Part shown: in pieces, positions 34,155-46,502 of the stretch
Numbering within the stretch: position 1 is the first letter of the stretch
Layout: every line of letters starts with the position of its first letter
Assembly (NCBI GenBank): GCA_034770075.1
Contig: CM068385.1
Coordinates: forward strand, 59,832,980-59,896,979
Origin: Aralia elata
Lineage: Eukaryota > Streptophyta > Magnoliopsida > Apiales > Araliaceae
DNA length: 64,000 nt
Direction: 5' to 3'
The notes under the pieces: model-generated
What the model was told of the DNA's origin: nothing
Database searches by the model: none
What the model saw: the letters and a program-made list of their open reading frames with translations, nothing else
Position numbers and translations under genes: made by a program

Positions 34155-34156
34155 GC

Positions 34157-36284
34157 TGTCGACGCCGGGTTTTCTTCTCGCGTGTCCTTTTCCAATTTTT
34201 AGCCTTTTAGGTGATTTTGGGAAAAAAGGTCGGCATTGATGTCGACGGGGTTTTGAAAGATCGTGTTTTATGATGAGCCAATTAACCAGAGTCGCCAGTT
34301 GGTATATTTGAAATGGATGTACCAACTCATCCGAGTTTTCGTTTTTTTATAAATCGCTGGCTCATATGTGACTCCGAATTAATTGGTCTGCGAATCGAGA
34401 TTCATAGAGTTCGGGGGCTTGCTTAAGTGAGGGGAAGGTGTTAGGCACCCCTCGACTTCCGTGAAACACGATTACCACAATCTTGATGCTTTCCTATCCT
34501 TTAATTCATGAAATGTGTGTGTGTGCGCGTGTGTGTGTGTGTGTGCTTATGTGAATGTTGTGGTGAGTTTGTATGAAAGAATTATTTGGATTTTTAGGGA
34601 AAGTCGTGCTTCAATTTGAGAGTGCTTTGGAATGTCCTTTCGGCATACACGAGAAAGCTTGATTTCTTTATAAGAAAGGTTTGATTTTAATTGTCAAAAA
34701 CTGCAAGGTTTTTTATTAAGTATCGTTTTGGCAAAACAAGAGTTTTAAACCTTCGTCTAAATAGGAATCGAGATCTATACGTTGCTTTCATAAAATGATG
34801 GGCAATTTCTAGAATCTCTTTAACCCTATATACAATGGTTTAATAAAACGTCATTTTATTTATAAAATCATTTTGTGTTATGTTTTGGAAAACGATCTTC
34901 CTTTAGCTTTCTCGTTAGATAGGAGTCGACATTCATTAAACATTTCTCAAATTTTAACCTCGTGATTCTAATATCCTACTTTGATTGATTTTATGAAAAT
35001 CTTATCATTTAGCTTTGAAATCAATTTCGTGTCATAAATCAAATCAAGCATAAACACGCGTCGGGGCTATTCATGGGCATGTAAGCCATCAAAATGTCCC
35101 CGAACGCCAACAACCACAAATTTCACTATTTCGGGGCCTTAAACCCGATTCTCGCCTTAGCGTCATTTTAAGGCCCGACGGTTACATGTTTACAACGAAG
35201 GATTACATTGTTCCTAAATACACACGTCAAAATTTGTCCATCATCGGATTCGGACCATGGTGTCACGCTCCTAGGCTCACATCCACAATTTATCACAAAC
35301 ATCAAATAGATACAATAACATAACTAACAACGGATTGCTTAACGCCCCACAAGGATCCAAAATTAACAATCTACATAGATCAATTCCATCTAATGTATAT
35401 ATCGATATGAACAAGCAACACCTTACCCAATGGATATCATCGGATTATTAGGAAGAACTTTGTTCCGATGGAACCCTCTCTAATAATTCCTAATCCATTG
35501 TTCCACAATAATTTACATGAAATCTACATTTAATTCAATAAATGACATGATAGGAATTGGTATAATAAAAGAGATTTCACCTTGCAATTGATATCCAAAT
35601 GGATGTGAACTTGTGTATTGAATAGAAGGAAAAAGTATTATGTGATACAATCAAATCACAAGAATAATATTCCTCTCTTTTTTTCTCACTTTCTCTTCTA
35701 TTTTTGTAGCAAAATCTCACTATTTCCTCTCTATTTCCGTGCTTATGTTGCTGCTGGAATTTCCTTCTTCTCCACAATTGCTGAACTTGCTCCCCCTCCT
35801 GTATGCTGCCCCGAAAGCGGCTTAAATAGGGCTGGCCAGAGCCAGCCGCAGATCTATCTGCGGCTGGCCGCAAGATGGATCTGCGGCTGGCCAGCTGGCA
35901 CGCCTCCCATCGCACTCAGCTGGTAGTGCTGATTTCCTGGTTTCCGTGCTGGCGCACCCACTTGGCCGCAGATCCATCCGCGGCTGGCGGGCTTGACTTT
36001 CTCGATTTTCGTGCCACGCCTCGATTTTCGTGCCGCAACGTCGGCTTTCGTTGACAGGCTCGTGTTCTGCAGTCAGGGAATTTCCGGGAGACGTGCCACC
36101 TCATTCGGAAGTGCCTGCTTCGGACGGCTTTATTGTCACGTAAACTTGGGTTACCCAAAACATTTCGGCGGTGCCGGGCGCTCTCCCTTGTGCCCGCTCC
36201 TTTGTTCCCGCAAGCTGGTTCAATTGACGATTTTGCCCTCCTGTCATGATTAGTAGAAGGAAACGCAAAATTTGGGTGTCTACA
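34157..36284 (-). repeat. Tat element 1, 5' LTR
   Basis: 2128 bp, nearly identical to 26039-28172. Differences seen are mostly one-base or homopolymer indels (T run near 34343, GT repeat near 34514, extra A at 35873). Confidence 0.95.
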
Positions 36285-36577
36285 GCTGTCCAAACCAATT
36301 GCTTGGTACAGATCTCTATATTATACTGAGATGAACAACCCTTATGGTAAGGGGTATTATAAATTACGTCGGGAGACCGACACGCGCACTATGTCTGAAC
36401 GTTATGCATAATGTAGGTGTTACGGGGCTGATCACCTCATGTGCTTGTTCGGAGGTTTTGTAGTTAAACAATTGCTTATCCTTCTATGTGTTCATGGTCC
36501 TTTATGACCACTCAGTAAGAAAAGTGTTTTGAGTGACAACTGTGTTATTCAACTTTCCTTATATTCCGCAGTATATT
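36285..36577 (+). repeat. chromovirus LTR, continuation after Tat element 1
   Basis: Resumes after the right GCTGT duplication. It probably continues the LTR that began at 23486, and is cut at 36578 by another LTR start. No genes. Confidence 0.5.
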
Positions 36578-36796
36578 TGTAATATCCCGAAATATTATTA
36601 AAATTATAAATATTGTCTTAACTGGCTTAAGAATCAAAACTCTAGAAATACCTAATGAACGACTGTTCAGGTAATCTTAGAAAACCTAAATACGATTCGA
36701 AAACACAATCGTATACGTTTAGAATTAGAACGTATAACCTAAAACTAGGTATCAAGAAGTTTAAAACCTTAAGCCCAAATTATTTTAAGTATATAG
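36578..36796 (+). repeat. chromovirus LTR, first of three pieces
   Basis: Starts TGTAATATCCCGAAATATT. It is continued at 38624-39570 and 49866-51150, making about 2.45 kb in all with the end GGGGGCGTCACA at 51150. No flanking duplication was found at the outer ends. Confidence 0.7.
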
Positions 36797-38618
36797 TGAA
36801 AGTAGTATGCACACAAGCCAATCATATTTGATATGATGTAGCATATACTTTGTAATCTTATTCATTTATTAATAAAGGAATTGATTTTCTTAAAAGGCAT
36901 TTTATATTATCTACATAGTGCTGTTATATTAAATGTGATAAACCCATAATTTTGAGCAATGCTTTTAGAATCATGATGGTGATCATGCTAATGAGATCTA
37001 AATTCAAGATAGCTCACAAACTAAAATTGTTCCTAATCATTGGATTACTAAATTAGGGGTTAGTGAATCCGGATAGATTAGTATATACGTTGCTTGCTCT
37101 TAGGAAGATGATGATTGATCTCATAATCATTTGTGTGGAGACACTAAAGCAAGTATGTAGGTGCTTATTAGAGAATAAGTTCACTGAACGTGACTCGCTA
37201 AGGAATACCTAATGGAGTTTTACTCGCCTGTCAATAGGAATTCCTCTAGTGATAGTAGTACAAGTGATCCTTGGACTTGAGATCATCATAGTATCTTGTG
37301 TATGATGAGTTATACTTTGACATGTCCCTTAAGACCTTGTGGGTATATCAAAGGGTATGATTGGGTATAATTAGTTGTACATGGAGATAGGTGAATGATC
37401 AACAAAGAATCTACCTCATCTAGTAAAAGATGTGAATGTCCTATGTGATTCGATAAATGATAACTCAGTAGTCCTTGGCCAAGGCAGAATGAAATTAGAA
37501 AGGAGTTTCTAATTTGCATTATTTAGAGTTATGCATTTGGGAATCGAAATACATATAATTAAATAAAATAAGACTTGACAGTAAATCCATGTCTTATATT
37601 TAATTGGGACATTGTATGGTAGAAGGATTGAATTGTACGGTAACTATCTACTCAAAGGTTCTTTTGTGATTAATGTTGAAATCTATATTATCTGGAAAGT
37701 CGTTGATCGCTAAGGGGGCTTACCCTTATTGTAGAATAAATGTTATTTATTTAAATGAATTAAATAGTTTAATTTATTTATTTAAATAAGATTAGAATTG
37801 TTCTAATTGATTTATTCACAACCGGTTTAATATGGAGAACCTAAAGGGTCACACCGCAAAAGAAAAATATTTATTTAAGAAGTAAATGGGATAATGGTCA
37901 TAATAAGTTAAGTGTATTTAATTTAATCTATGGAGATAGAATAAATTAAATAGCTTAATATTTATTATTTAATATTTTGGAAATATTAAATATAAATTAA
38001 TAAGAGGAGTCTTATTATTATTATTACTATTACTATTATTTAATTCCTAATAGGGATTGGGAATTAATTAATAGAAGTACTCTCCCATGGATTCCTAATT
38101 GGATTAGGAGCATTATTAATTAAAGGAGTTTAATTATAATACAAACCCTAAATCCTAAATAGTTTAGGGAAGGGTTATTCCTACATCTATAAATAAGAAG
38201 GGTCTTATCATAGATTAGGGTTACACACTCTTGCATTAGATTGTGGAGAGTACTTACAATTTCTATAGAGATAGAAACTAGAGTTTTGCCAAATACCCAA
38301 CTTCTTGAATACTTGTTCTTCCTTGGTGGATCACCTCTAGAGGCCAAACACTTGGGTGGCTAACGTTGATCAAAGGAAGGAATCACACCGTAGCATTCGA
38401 GGAGAACACGAAGGACTAGGAGTTGAACTTGTACCCGAGGAAACTTTGTTCTACGAGGGTATAATTCTTATTCTCTTTCTCTTTCGTTTATATCGTTAAT
38501 TGAGCACATAGATTGATCTTGGTGATGGTTTGTATAAAATTTTAAAATCCGATTTTATCGCGCTTCCGCACTATTTATGTAATTTGATTACATGTTCGCG
38601 CTATATACAAACCTAACA
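36797..38618 (+). mobile_element. copia-type solo LTR
   Basis: A 1822-bp LTR (TGAAAGTAG...CCTAACA) with perfect duplications TATAG (36792-36796 and 38619-38623). TATA box CTATAAATAAG near 38187 and the terminal GCTTCCGC motif set the plus orientation. It is the same family as 13259-16234 and 51151-51537. Confidence 0.93.
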
Positions 38619-38623
38619 TATAG

Positions 38624-39570
38624 TACAAAAGTCCTATTTACAAGCAGTTATAATGTCCGATTTATTTCTCTTATAAAGTAGAAAATATGCTTTTATAAGC
38701 AGTTACTATGTCCGATTTTCTTCAAGTATTTAGTAAGAATATTCATTTTATAAGCAGTTATAATGCTGAAATTATCTCAAATATAATAACCGAATATTCA
38801 TTTTATAAGCAGTTATAATGCCCAATTTATTTCAAACATAGTAAACGAATATTTATTTTGCAAGCAGTTATAATGCTCAATTTATTTTAAATATAGCTGA
38901 AAAATAGTCATTCTATAAGCAGTTATAATGCTGAAATTATTTCATGTATAGTAGAAGGAGTCTTATTTATAAGCGGTTATAATACCCGAAATAAAACTTA
39001 AAAGATTTAATCGTTAAATGCTTAATTAGTCTACATGAACTTATAATCGTGAAGGATTTACGAGGAACGTTTAGACCGTTATATTTATATGTAAAAAATA
39101 TACGAGGCAAGTTTTCTAACTTCATTTCATTTTCATATTGAATGTAAGTTTTGTATTCCTTATCTTGAGCAAGTTTTCTAACTCTTGTTTAATTTGATAT
39201 TGAGCAAGTTTTCTCACTTTACTCAAGTTATATTTGAGCAAGTTTTCTATTACCTATCTTGTGTAAATCCTCTTACTTGTTGCAAGTTTATCCTAACCTT
39301 GTCCAAGATTATTATTTTGGACAAGTCTTTTACACCTTGTTATCAATTATTGTGAAATTATTGCTTCTTGATTCAGCATAACTTAAGAAATGAATTATTA
39401 TTCTTGTGATATTGAGCTGATATAGTTTATCAAAGCATGAAATTGTTGTGTCAAATCAAATTGTTTTGGTAAGACTTCTAGAACTGAGATGAATTACCCC
39501 TTGAGGGTTATACATGTCCAGTAAATCTTGACATAACGTGCAGTGGGGATGAGTATGATGATATGCATAC
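38624..39570 (+). repeat. chromovirus LTR, second piece, with tandem repeats
   Basis: Middle of the LTR begun at 36578. It contains about seven units of 54-60 bp with TATAAGCAGTTATAATG (38636-38990), then several GCAAGTTTTCTAACTT units shared with 53280-53760. It ends at GATGATATGCATAC, the Tat element 2 target. The LTR at 52406 has the same sequence uninterrupted near 54070. Confidence 0.8.
38636..38990. repeat. 54-60-bp tandem repeat
   Basis: Seven diverged units each with TATAAGCAGTTATAATG or a variant, inside a chromovirus LTR. Confidence 0.88.
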
Positions 39571-41621
39571 TGTCGACGCCGGGTTTTCGTCTCTTCTGGT
39601 CTTTTCCAATTTTAGCCTTTTGATTTAATGATTTCTTTGGAAAAGATCGGCATTGATGTCGACGGGGTTTTGAAAGATCGTTTTTTTTATGATGAGCCAA
39701 TTAACCAGAGTCGCCAGTTGGTATATTTGAAATGGATGTACCAACTCATCCGAGTTTTTCGTTTTTTATAAATCGATGGCTCATATGTGACCTCCGAATT
39801 AATTGGTCTGCGAACCGAGATTCATAGAGTTCGGGGGCTTGCTTAAGCGAGGGGAAGGTGTTAGGCACCCCCCGACTTCCGTAACAAAACACGGTTACCG
39901 CAATCTTGATGCTTTTCCTATCCTTTGATTTCATGAAATGTGTGTGTACGCTGCGCGCGTGTGTGTGTGCCTGTGTGAATGTTGTGGTGAGTTTGTATGA
40001 AAGAATCATTTGGATTTTTAGGGAAAGTCGTGCTTTAATTTGAGAACGCTTTGGAATGTCTCTTCGGTATACACGAGAAAGCTTTATGTGAAAGGTTTGA
40101 TTTTAAAACTGTCCAAAATTGCAAGATTTTCATTAGATGTCGTTTTGGCAAAACAAGGAGTTTTAAACCTTCGTCAAAATAGGAATCGAGACCTATACGT
40201 TGCTTTCGTAACTCAAACAATGGGCAAACTTCTAGAATCTCTTTAACCCTATGCACAACGGTTTAATAAAACGCCAATTATTTGACAAAAATCATTCCTT
40301 ATGATATTTGAAAACGATTTTCTTTAGCTTTCTCGTTAAATAGGAATCGACATTCATTAGCATTTCCAATTTTTTAGCCTCGTGATTCTAATAACCTAGT
40401 TTGATTGATTTTATGAAAATCTTATCGTTTAAACTTTGAAATCAATTTCGTGTCATAAATCAAATCAAGCATAAACACGCGTCGGGGCTATTCATGGGCA
40501 TGTAAGCCATCAAAATAACCCCAAACGCCTACAATCACAAGTTTCACTATTTCGGGGCCTTAAACACGATTCTCGCCTTGGCGTCGTTTTAAGGCCCGAC
40601 GATTACATATTTACAATGAAAGGTACATCGAATTTATTACATATATCAAAGATGTCCATCATCGGATTTGGACCACGGGGTCGTTTTCCTAGGCTCACAT
40701 CCAAAATCGCCACACACCCACAAGATCCTAAGAATAGCAATCTAAACAGTCTATGCACAATACATCATTACAACGAGCTAAAATTCACCAAATGGATATC
40801 ATCGGGCCCATTAGGAAGGAATTTCGTTTCCATTGGGAACCCTCATTAATAGCCCTCAATCCATGGATCCACAACAATATAGAAGAATAACTACATTTAA
40901 TATGATTCGGGTGATAAAAGCTTAACAAAAATGGTATGACAAAATGCTATAAACAAAGGGTTTTTTTTACCTTGCAAATGATCCTCACAAATTGTATGAA
41001 CTTATATATTGAGTAGAGTAGAAAATATATGATATATAATCTCACAAATGGATACAATTCCTCACTATTTTCTATCTTTTTCTCTCCTTTCCCGAGCTGC
41101 TGCTGCTATTTTTTCTCCTCTCGCCGCCTGCTCCTCTCCCTGGATGAAATGAAGAAACTGAGCTGAAATAGGCTGGATTAGGGCAGCCGCAGATTGATCT
41201 GCGGCTGGCCGCAGATGGATCTGCGGCTGGCTGGCCCACCCCCCATCGCACTCAGCTGGTTTCCTGGTTTCGAGTCCCGTGCGCACCACCATTATTTTAA
41301 TCGTTTGGCCGCAGATCAATCCGCGGCTGGGTGGGCCGATTTTCTCGATTTCCATGCCGTACCTCGATTCGCGTGTCGTGACGTCAGTTTTCGCCGACAG
41401 GTTTATATTTTGCAGTCCGGGAATCACTGGGAGACGTGCCGCATCATTCGGGCATGCTCATTTCGGACGGCCCTGCTGTCACGTCGGTTTCGGTTGTAAA
41501 TCGTCGCGGTGGCGTCGAATGTTCGTTCTTGTGCATCCCTCGCCCTCACAGGCCGGTTCATTTGACGATTTTGCCCTCCTGTCATGGTTAGTATACGAAG
41601 CGCAAAATTTGGGTGTCTACA
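39571..41621 (-). repeat. Tat element 2, 3' LTR
   Basis: 2051 bp, ending in the shared GGGTGTCTACA. It has the three 18-bp dyads at 41187-41204, 41209-41226 and 41309-41326. It differs from the partner LTR mainly by one-base indels. Confidence 0.95.
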
Positions 41622-42169
41622 GCTGCCCCTCTTTATCATGTTTATGAAATGTTAAATGAAATGAACATGATAAAGAAGTAGACACATGATGCATGAATAA
41701 CAGTGCATAAGAATGACAGCGCATACATGATGCAACACATACAACTTATGATGCAACGCAAGATGTAAGGCATACAACATATTCGTGAAGGTGTCAATGC
41801 ATCAATTCCTGACCTGTCGCCCGTCTCGTAATCGCCGGATCTCGTATCCGGTCGATTGTCTTGTGAGTGTCGGGTCTCGTATCCGGTCACCCCTCTCGTA
41901 ATCACCTCATCCCATCTCATTGTCCTCAAAGGAAGTTATTCTCCTGACTAGCTTTGAAGGGAATCCTTGGAGTTTGTCCTCGTACATCGTTCTTGGCAAC
42001 CATCGCCTTTTGACTCTGATAGGCTAGGACCTTGACACCTAACCTGCATGGATCACGTACAGAATTATCATATATTCAATGCATGTGACACAACATTTAA
42101 AATGTAAATTTGATGAAAAATGACCCCTGTACAGTCTTTTGATACGGTTCCACAGGTGTCACCGTTTAT
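41622..42169 (-). other. Tat element 2 polypurine tract and adjoining 3' region
   Basis: AAAGAGGGGCAGC (minus strand) at 41622-41634 precedes the 3' LTR. The rest is untranslated, with degenerate relatives of the 70-bp unit near 41820-41900. Confidence 0.75.
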
Positions 42170-42797
42170 CGGGGCCGGGTTTCGTCGCCGGTCACCCATC
42201 TCGTAATCGCCGGTTATCGTCGCCGGTCGATCGTCTCGTCGGGGCCGGGTATCGTCGCCGGGCACCCATCTCGTAACCGCCGGGTATCGTCGCCGGTCGA
42301 TTGTCTTGTCGGGGCCGGTTTTCGTCGCCGGACACCCATCTCGTAATCGCCGGTTATCGTCGCCGGTCGATTGTCTCGTCGGGGCCGGGTATCGTCGCCG
42401 GTCACCCATCTCGTAACCCCCGGTTATCGTCGCCGGTTGGTTATCTTGTCGAAGCCGGTTTTCGTCGCCGGACACCCATCTCGTAACCCCCGGTTATCGT
42501 CGCCGGTTGGTTATCTCGTCGGAGCCGGTTTTCGTCGCCGGACACCCATCTCGTAATCGCCGGTTATCGTCGCCGGTCGATCGTCTCGTCGGGGCCGGGT
42601 ATCGTCGCCGGTCACCCATCTCGTAACCCCCGGTTATCGTCGCCGGTTGGTTATCCTGTCGGAGCCGGTTTTCGTCGCCGGACATCCATCTCGTAATCGC
42701 CGGTTATCGTCGCCGGTCGATTGTCCTGTCGGGGCCGGTTTTCGTCGCCGGACACCCATCTCGTAACCTCCGGTTATCGTCGCCGGTTGGTTATCTT
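42170..42797. repeat. 70-bp tandem array in Tat element 2
   Basis: Nine units of exactly 70 bp starting at 42170, 42240, 42310, 42380, 42450, 42520, 42590, 42660 and 42730. Each has two related 35-bp halves with a CCGG...CGTCGCCGG core. ORFs across it on both strands are repeats without a recognisable domain. Confidence 0.95.
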
Positions 42798-43515
42798 GGA
42801 TCTCAGCCCTTCCCAGGGTTTGTTGTTTTTTGTCTTTTTCTTTTTGTGGATATCAGCCCTTCCCAGGGGTGCTCACCATCTTGTTGTGGTTCGCGTGGAT
42901 CTCAGCCCTTCCCAGGGTTTGTTGTTTTTTGTCTTTTTCTTTTTGTGGATATCAGCCCTTCCCAGGGGTGCTCACCATCTTGTTGTGGTTCGCGTGGATC
43001 TCAGCCCTTCCCAGGGTTTGTTGTTTTTTGTCTTTTTCTTTTTGTGGATATCAGCCCTTCCCAGGGGTGCTCACCATCTTGTTGTGGTTCGCGTGGATCT
43101 CAGCCCTTCCCAGGGTTTTGCTCACCACTCTGTCGCGGTTCGCTTGGATGCCTTCCCAGGTTTGCTCACCACTCTGTCGCGGTTTGCTTGGATCTCAGCC
43201 CTTCCCAGGGTTTGTTGTTTTTGTCTTTTTTTCTTTTTGTGGATACCAGCCCTTCCCAGGGTTGCTCACCATCTTGTTGTGGTTCGCGTGGATCTCAGCC
43301 CTTCCCAGGGTTTGTTGTTTTTTGTCTCTTTTTTTTTTCTTTTTTGTGGATGTCAGCCCTTCCCAGGGGTGCTCACCATCTTGTTGTGGTTCGCGTGGAT
43401 CTCAGCCCTTCCCAGGGTTTGTTGTTTTTGTCTTTTTTCTTTTTGTGGATATCAGCCCTTCCCAGGGGTGCTCACCATCTTTGTTGTGGTTTGCGTGGAT
43501 CACAGCCCTTCCCAG
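42798..43515. repeat. 99-bp tandem array in Tat element 2
   Basis: Units of 99 bp at 42798, 42897 and 42996, then variants to about 43515. Each pairs GGATCTCAGCCCTTCCCAGG plus a T-rich half with GGATATCAGCCCTTCCCAGG plus GTGCTCACCATCTTGT. It is related to the 43/48-bp array of element 1 but with a new T-rich segment. Long plus-strand ORFs (288, 273 and 233 codons) are artefacts of the array. Confidence 0.92.
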
Positions 43516-43533
43516 GGTTTGTTTTTTTTGATT

Positions 43534-43572
<39 letters not shown>

Positions 43573-44770
43573 AAATGGTATGTGTGATCGGCTTCATGTC
43601 CTGGATCATCCACCAACATCGTCCACGTATCATGCCGCAAAAGCCATCACAGTCTGATCATTCGTGAGGTCGAAAACGACGTGCTTTGTACTTTCTTGAA
43701 GATTTTCATTTTGATCGTACCTACATTCATGAAAAAGATGTATGCATGATCCGACAGATATGTTATGGACATATGCATGTGCACAACATATGTTTAGATA
43801 GAAATGACCCCTGTTCAGTCAAAATGATACTATTCGACAGTCGTCGTTGTTTGCCAACATCTGATTGGTTCATGCCTCGTCGTGAAGTGTAGTTTCTAGA
43901 CTTCAACCATGGTTTGGTACTCTGTCTGTTCTTGGTTGTCTTCATTTCATCGAGTTGAGGCAGTCTGTTTCGCTCTCTATGATGATCGACAACTATGTTG
44001 GGCTCTTTGGCCTTTTGATCATTCCTGCTGGCCGATATTGCTGTCGTCCCGCATTATATCATCCTTGTATATGCTTATGCACAGGGATCATTGTGGATGT
44101 CGAGGCAGTGATAGTCAGGATTGGGGAGAGGCCCAAGGACGAGGAGTTCTGTGCAGCCTCAGCTTCCATCCATTTCACGATTCTTAAACTGCCCCTGCCT
44201 TGGTGCGTGTCGCTACCAAGAATTTCTATCGAGAACTCGCGATGTTGATCGTGCTGAGTTATCCACAGCTCTGCAAGATCCTGCATATCAGATAACTAAC
44301 AAATGCCAAGCTTGCAGGCCCGGGCCGTTAGTGTTAGTTCAACACAAAGATATTATAATCTCGACAAAAGAGTAAATGCAGTTAAAGCACATGAATTTGA
44401 ATATCTTTTGATCGCACAATCTAGCAAGTTGTGAGCCGTGCATGTACTAGATTGGAAGTTTTTTTTTTTTTTTTTTTTTTTTTTATTTTTTTTTTTTCAA
44501 TCCCTCGTGAGTTGATGATTTTCTATTTGACGAGTTATGAAATCGTAAGAACACCTTCAAGCATTCATGGTCATTGTACGTGAGTAAGGTCGAATTCAAA
44601 AGAACTACCTTCCTCGTCACAGGCACTCTGTCTCCATCCTCGACAACGTCCTTAGCAGGATTGACGTCATATGACAAATGCACTGTGCGATGCAGCATTC
44701 AGTAGGGGTTTTCTCTTTCATAATTTTTTTCGTATTATCTTTTCTCTTTATTAGCCCACTTCACTTGTCT
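43516..44770 (-). other. Tat element 2 3' untranslated region with poly-T runs
   Basis: T runs at 43530-43571 and 44459-44498 (poly-A in element orientation). No coding domain recognised. Confidence 0.7.
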
Positions 44771-45262
44771 CGTTTTCTTAGGCTATTCAAAGTTACCCAT
44801 TTAACGAGTTTTGGACCAATGACTCCCGAACCAGATGGTTTTGGGGCATTAGGTGTACAGACACCCCTTCGAGTTTATTTACTCGAGTAACAAAGGCCAC
44901 GGTTCGAGACAAGCTGGTGGTCTGCCCCATTCATTCTTTGCTTGACCTTGCGCAAGATTCGTTTTCTTAGGCTTGAGTTACCCATGTTAGCGAGTGTTAG
45001 GCCGGTGACTCCCAAACCAGACGGCTTTAGGGCACCAGATGCAGAGACACCCCTTAGGCTTAATTACTCGAGTAGCCCATGCCACGATTCGAATCTGCTC
45101 GGGCCTCCTCTACTGTAATGCTCGTTTTCTTAGGCTCTGAGTTACCCATGTAACGAGTGTTGGGCCAGCGACTCCCAAACCAGATGGGCTTTAGGGCACC
45201 AGGTGTAGAGACACACCCCTCGGGCTTAATTACTCGAATAACCCAGGCCACGATTCGAGACA
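44771..45262. repeat. three-copy ~165-190-bp tandem repeat in Tat element 2
   Basis: Copies start at 44771, 44960 and 45122 with CGTTTTCTTAGGCT. Each has GTTACCCATG, CGAGTGTT, GACTCCCAAACCAGA and a TTACTCGAGTA-like segment. It lies in the 3' region of the minus-strand element. Confidence 0.85.
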
Positions 45263-45844
45263 TTAGCTTGATAATCATTTATCGTCTGACTTCTTGATAT
45301 TAGCTTGATAATTATTGACTGTCTGACCACGTGTTAATCGCCATCAACGTCGTCATAGCTTTGTACCCCACAACTGAAAGTGTTGGTGCAAATGCAAAGT
45401 GAAGGCTGTCACATGAGGTCGATTCTGTCGCAAACGTTGGTTGCTTTGAATTAAGTGCTTTGTACCCCGAATCAAAAGGTTTGAATAGCCTTCTTCAATC
45501 TAATCATACTCACGATCGTGCTCCACGGTTGCTTGTCAGAATTCATCCGACTCCTATCAAAGCCAAATAAAATCCCCTTTCACGCGGATCATCGCATCCC
45601 CGGGAAAACTATGCTTGACAAATGCCAGATGATCGTACCGTTGAATATTGAATTGACATGAGGCAGCATTTGATGATGATGATGCATGTTGATGGGATTG
45701 CTGCATGGGTGCCAATTTGCACGTCATCATTTCCTGGGTAGTTGATAAATGTCCCAGTGTTAAGTGGCTTTTCTCGTGATCTCCCTCGTACTGGTTGCAT
45801 TGGTATCTCGCTGGGCTAACAAAAGATCCGATCCTTTGACTTGT

Positions 45845-45884
<40 letters not shown>

Positions 45885-45984
45885 GTGGTCGGAATTTGGC
45901 CCCTACTCCGGGTCTTTGTGATCGTTAGGGGTTCTGCTGTTTGATTGGCGAAAGATTTGGCCTAAGTCGGGTTTGGGTTTACCT
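45263..45984 (-). other. Tat element 2 3' region, no gene seen
   Basis: A T run at 45849-45882. No recognisable domain on either strand. Confidence 0.6.
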
Positions 45985-46446
45985 TCGACCCATCCATTGA
46001 TCTCGTCAGGCGTGTTGTCGATATCTGTCTCGCCCTGCTCAATCCCCCATCAGATCGAAATCTAGCTCTATACCAAAATCGTGATCCTCCTTCAAATTTG
46101 TCCTATTGCTTGTCATGGCTAGATATATATGCCTCAAATCGAATCGTAGGTACCCATTGATCTTCTACTGGCCGGGATTCACTGCCATACTCCTGGATTT
46201 ATCCCCTCCCGGATATCACCTGCTGCACGGTCCAACTGGCCATGGTGAGGTCAAGCAATGGAGCTCATTAGGAGGTGCATGGATCACATTGGTATGGATC
46301 TGACATTGATGGCATTTCCTGACATGGAGTATCGCAATCAGGTTTTCATGGTTAGCCCGTCGAGCGACCCGTTCACACGCTTTTCTTTGCAAAAGTGCTC
46401 TGCTCATATGGGCTCTGCACACATTGCCAAGTACTTCGTTCATTAA
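45985..46446 (-). pseudogene. Tat element 2 integrase zinc finger and acidic segment
   Basis: The minus-strand frame 46443-46216 ends its conserved part with VRKCHQCQIHTNVIHAPPNE and LTSPWP. This is the HHCC zinc-binding end of a Tat integrase (CHQC pair). The DDE core does not follow. Instead a stop-containing stretch leads to GIELDFDLMGD near 46030-46075, homologous to the acidic segment that precedes RT in element 1. The join implies an internal deletion or rearrangement. Confidence 0.72.
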
Positions 46447-46502
46447 TCAGTGGGCTTCTTCGGCTTCCAGATATCTTAGCAGTCCCGTAGCTAGGAAGAA
46501 TT

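Larger units (their letters stand above)
26039..36284 (-). mobile_element. Tat/Ogre-like Ty3/gypsy element 1, non-autonomous
   Basis: A complete 10.2-kb insertion on the minus strand, flanked by GCTGT (26034-26038 and 36285-36289). LTRs are 26039-28172 and 34157-36284. In element orientation they begin TGTAGACACCCAAATTTTG and end CCCGGCGTCGACA. The primer site is at 34137-34154 and the polypurine tract at 28173-28185. Order on the minus strand: leader ORF, gag with frameshifts, a pre-RT segment, the first ~30 residues of RT joined to integrase core, then ~3 kb of 3' untranslated DNA with tandem arrays. Protease, most of RT, RNase H and the integrase zinc finger are gone. LTRs are nearly identical although the coding part is far from functional, so it was probably mobilised in trans. 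Confidence 0.92.

Noticed and set aside
42721..43667. Long plus-strand ORFs over the 70- and 99-bp arrays
   Set aside because: They are low-complexity translations of tandem repeats, antisense to the element, in several frames at once.
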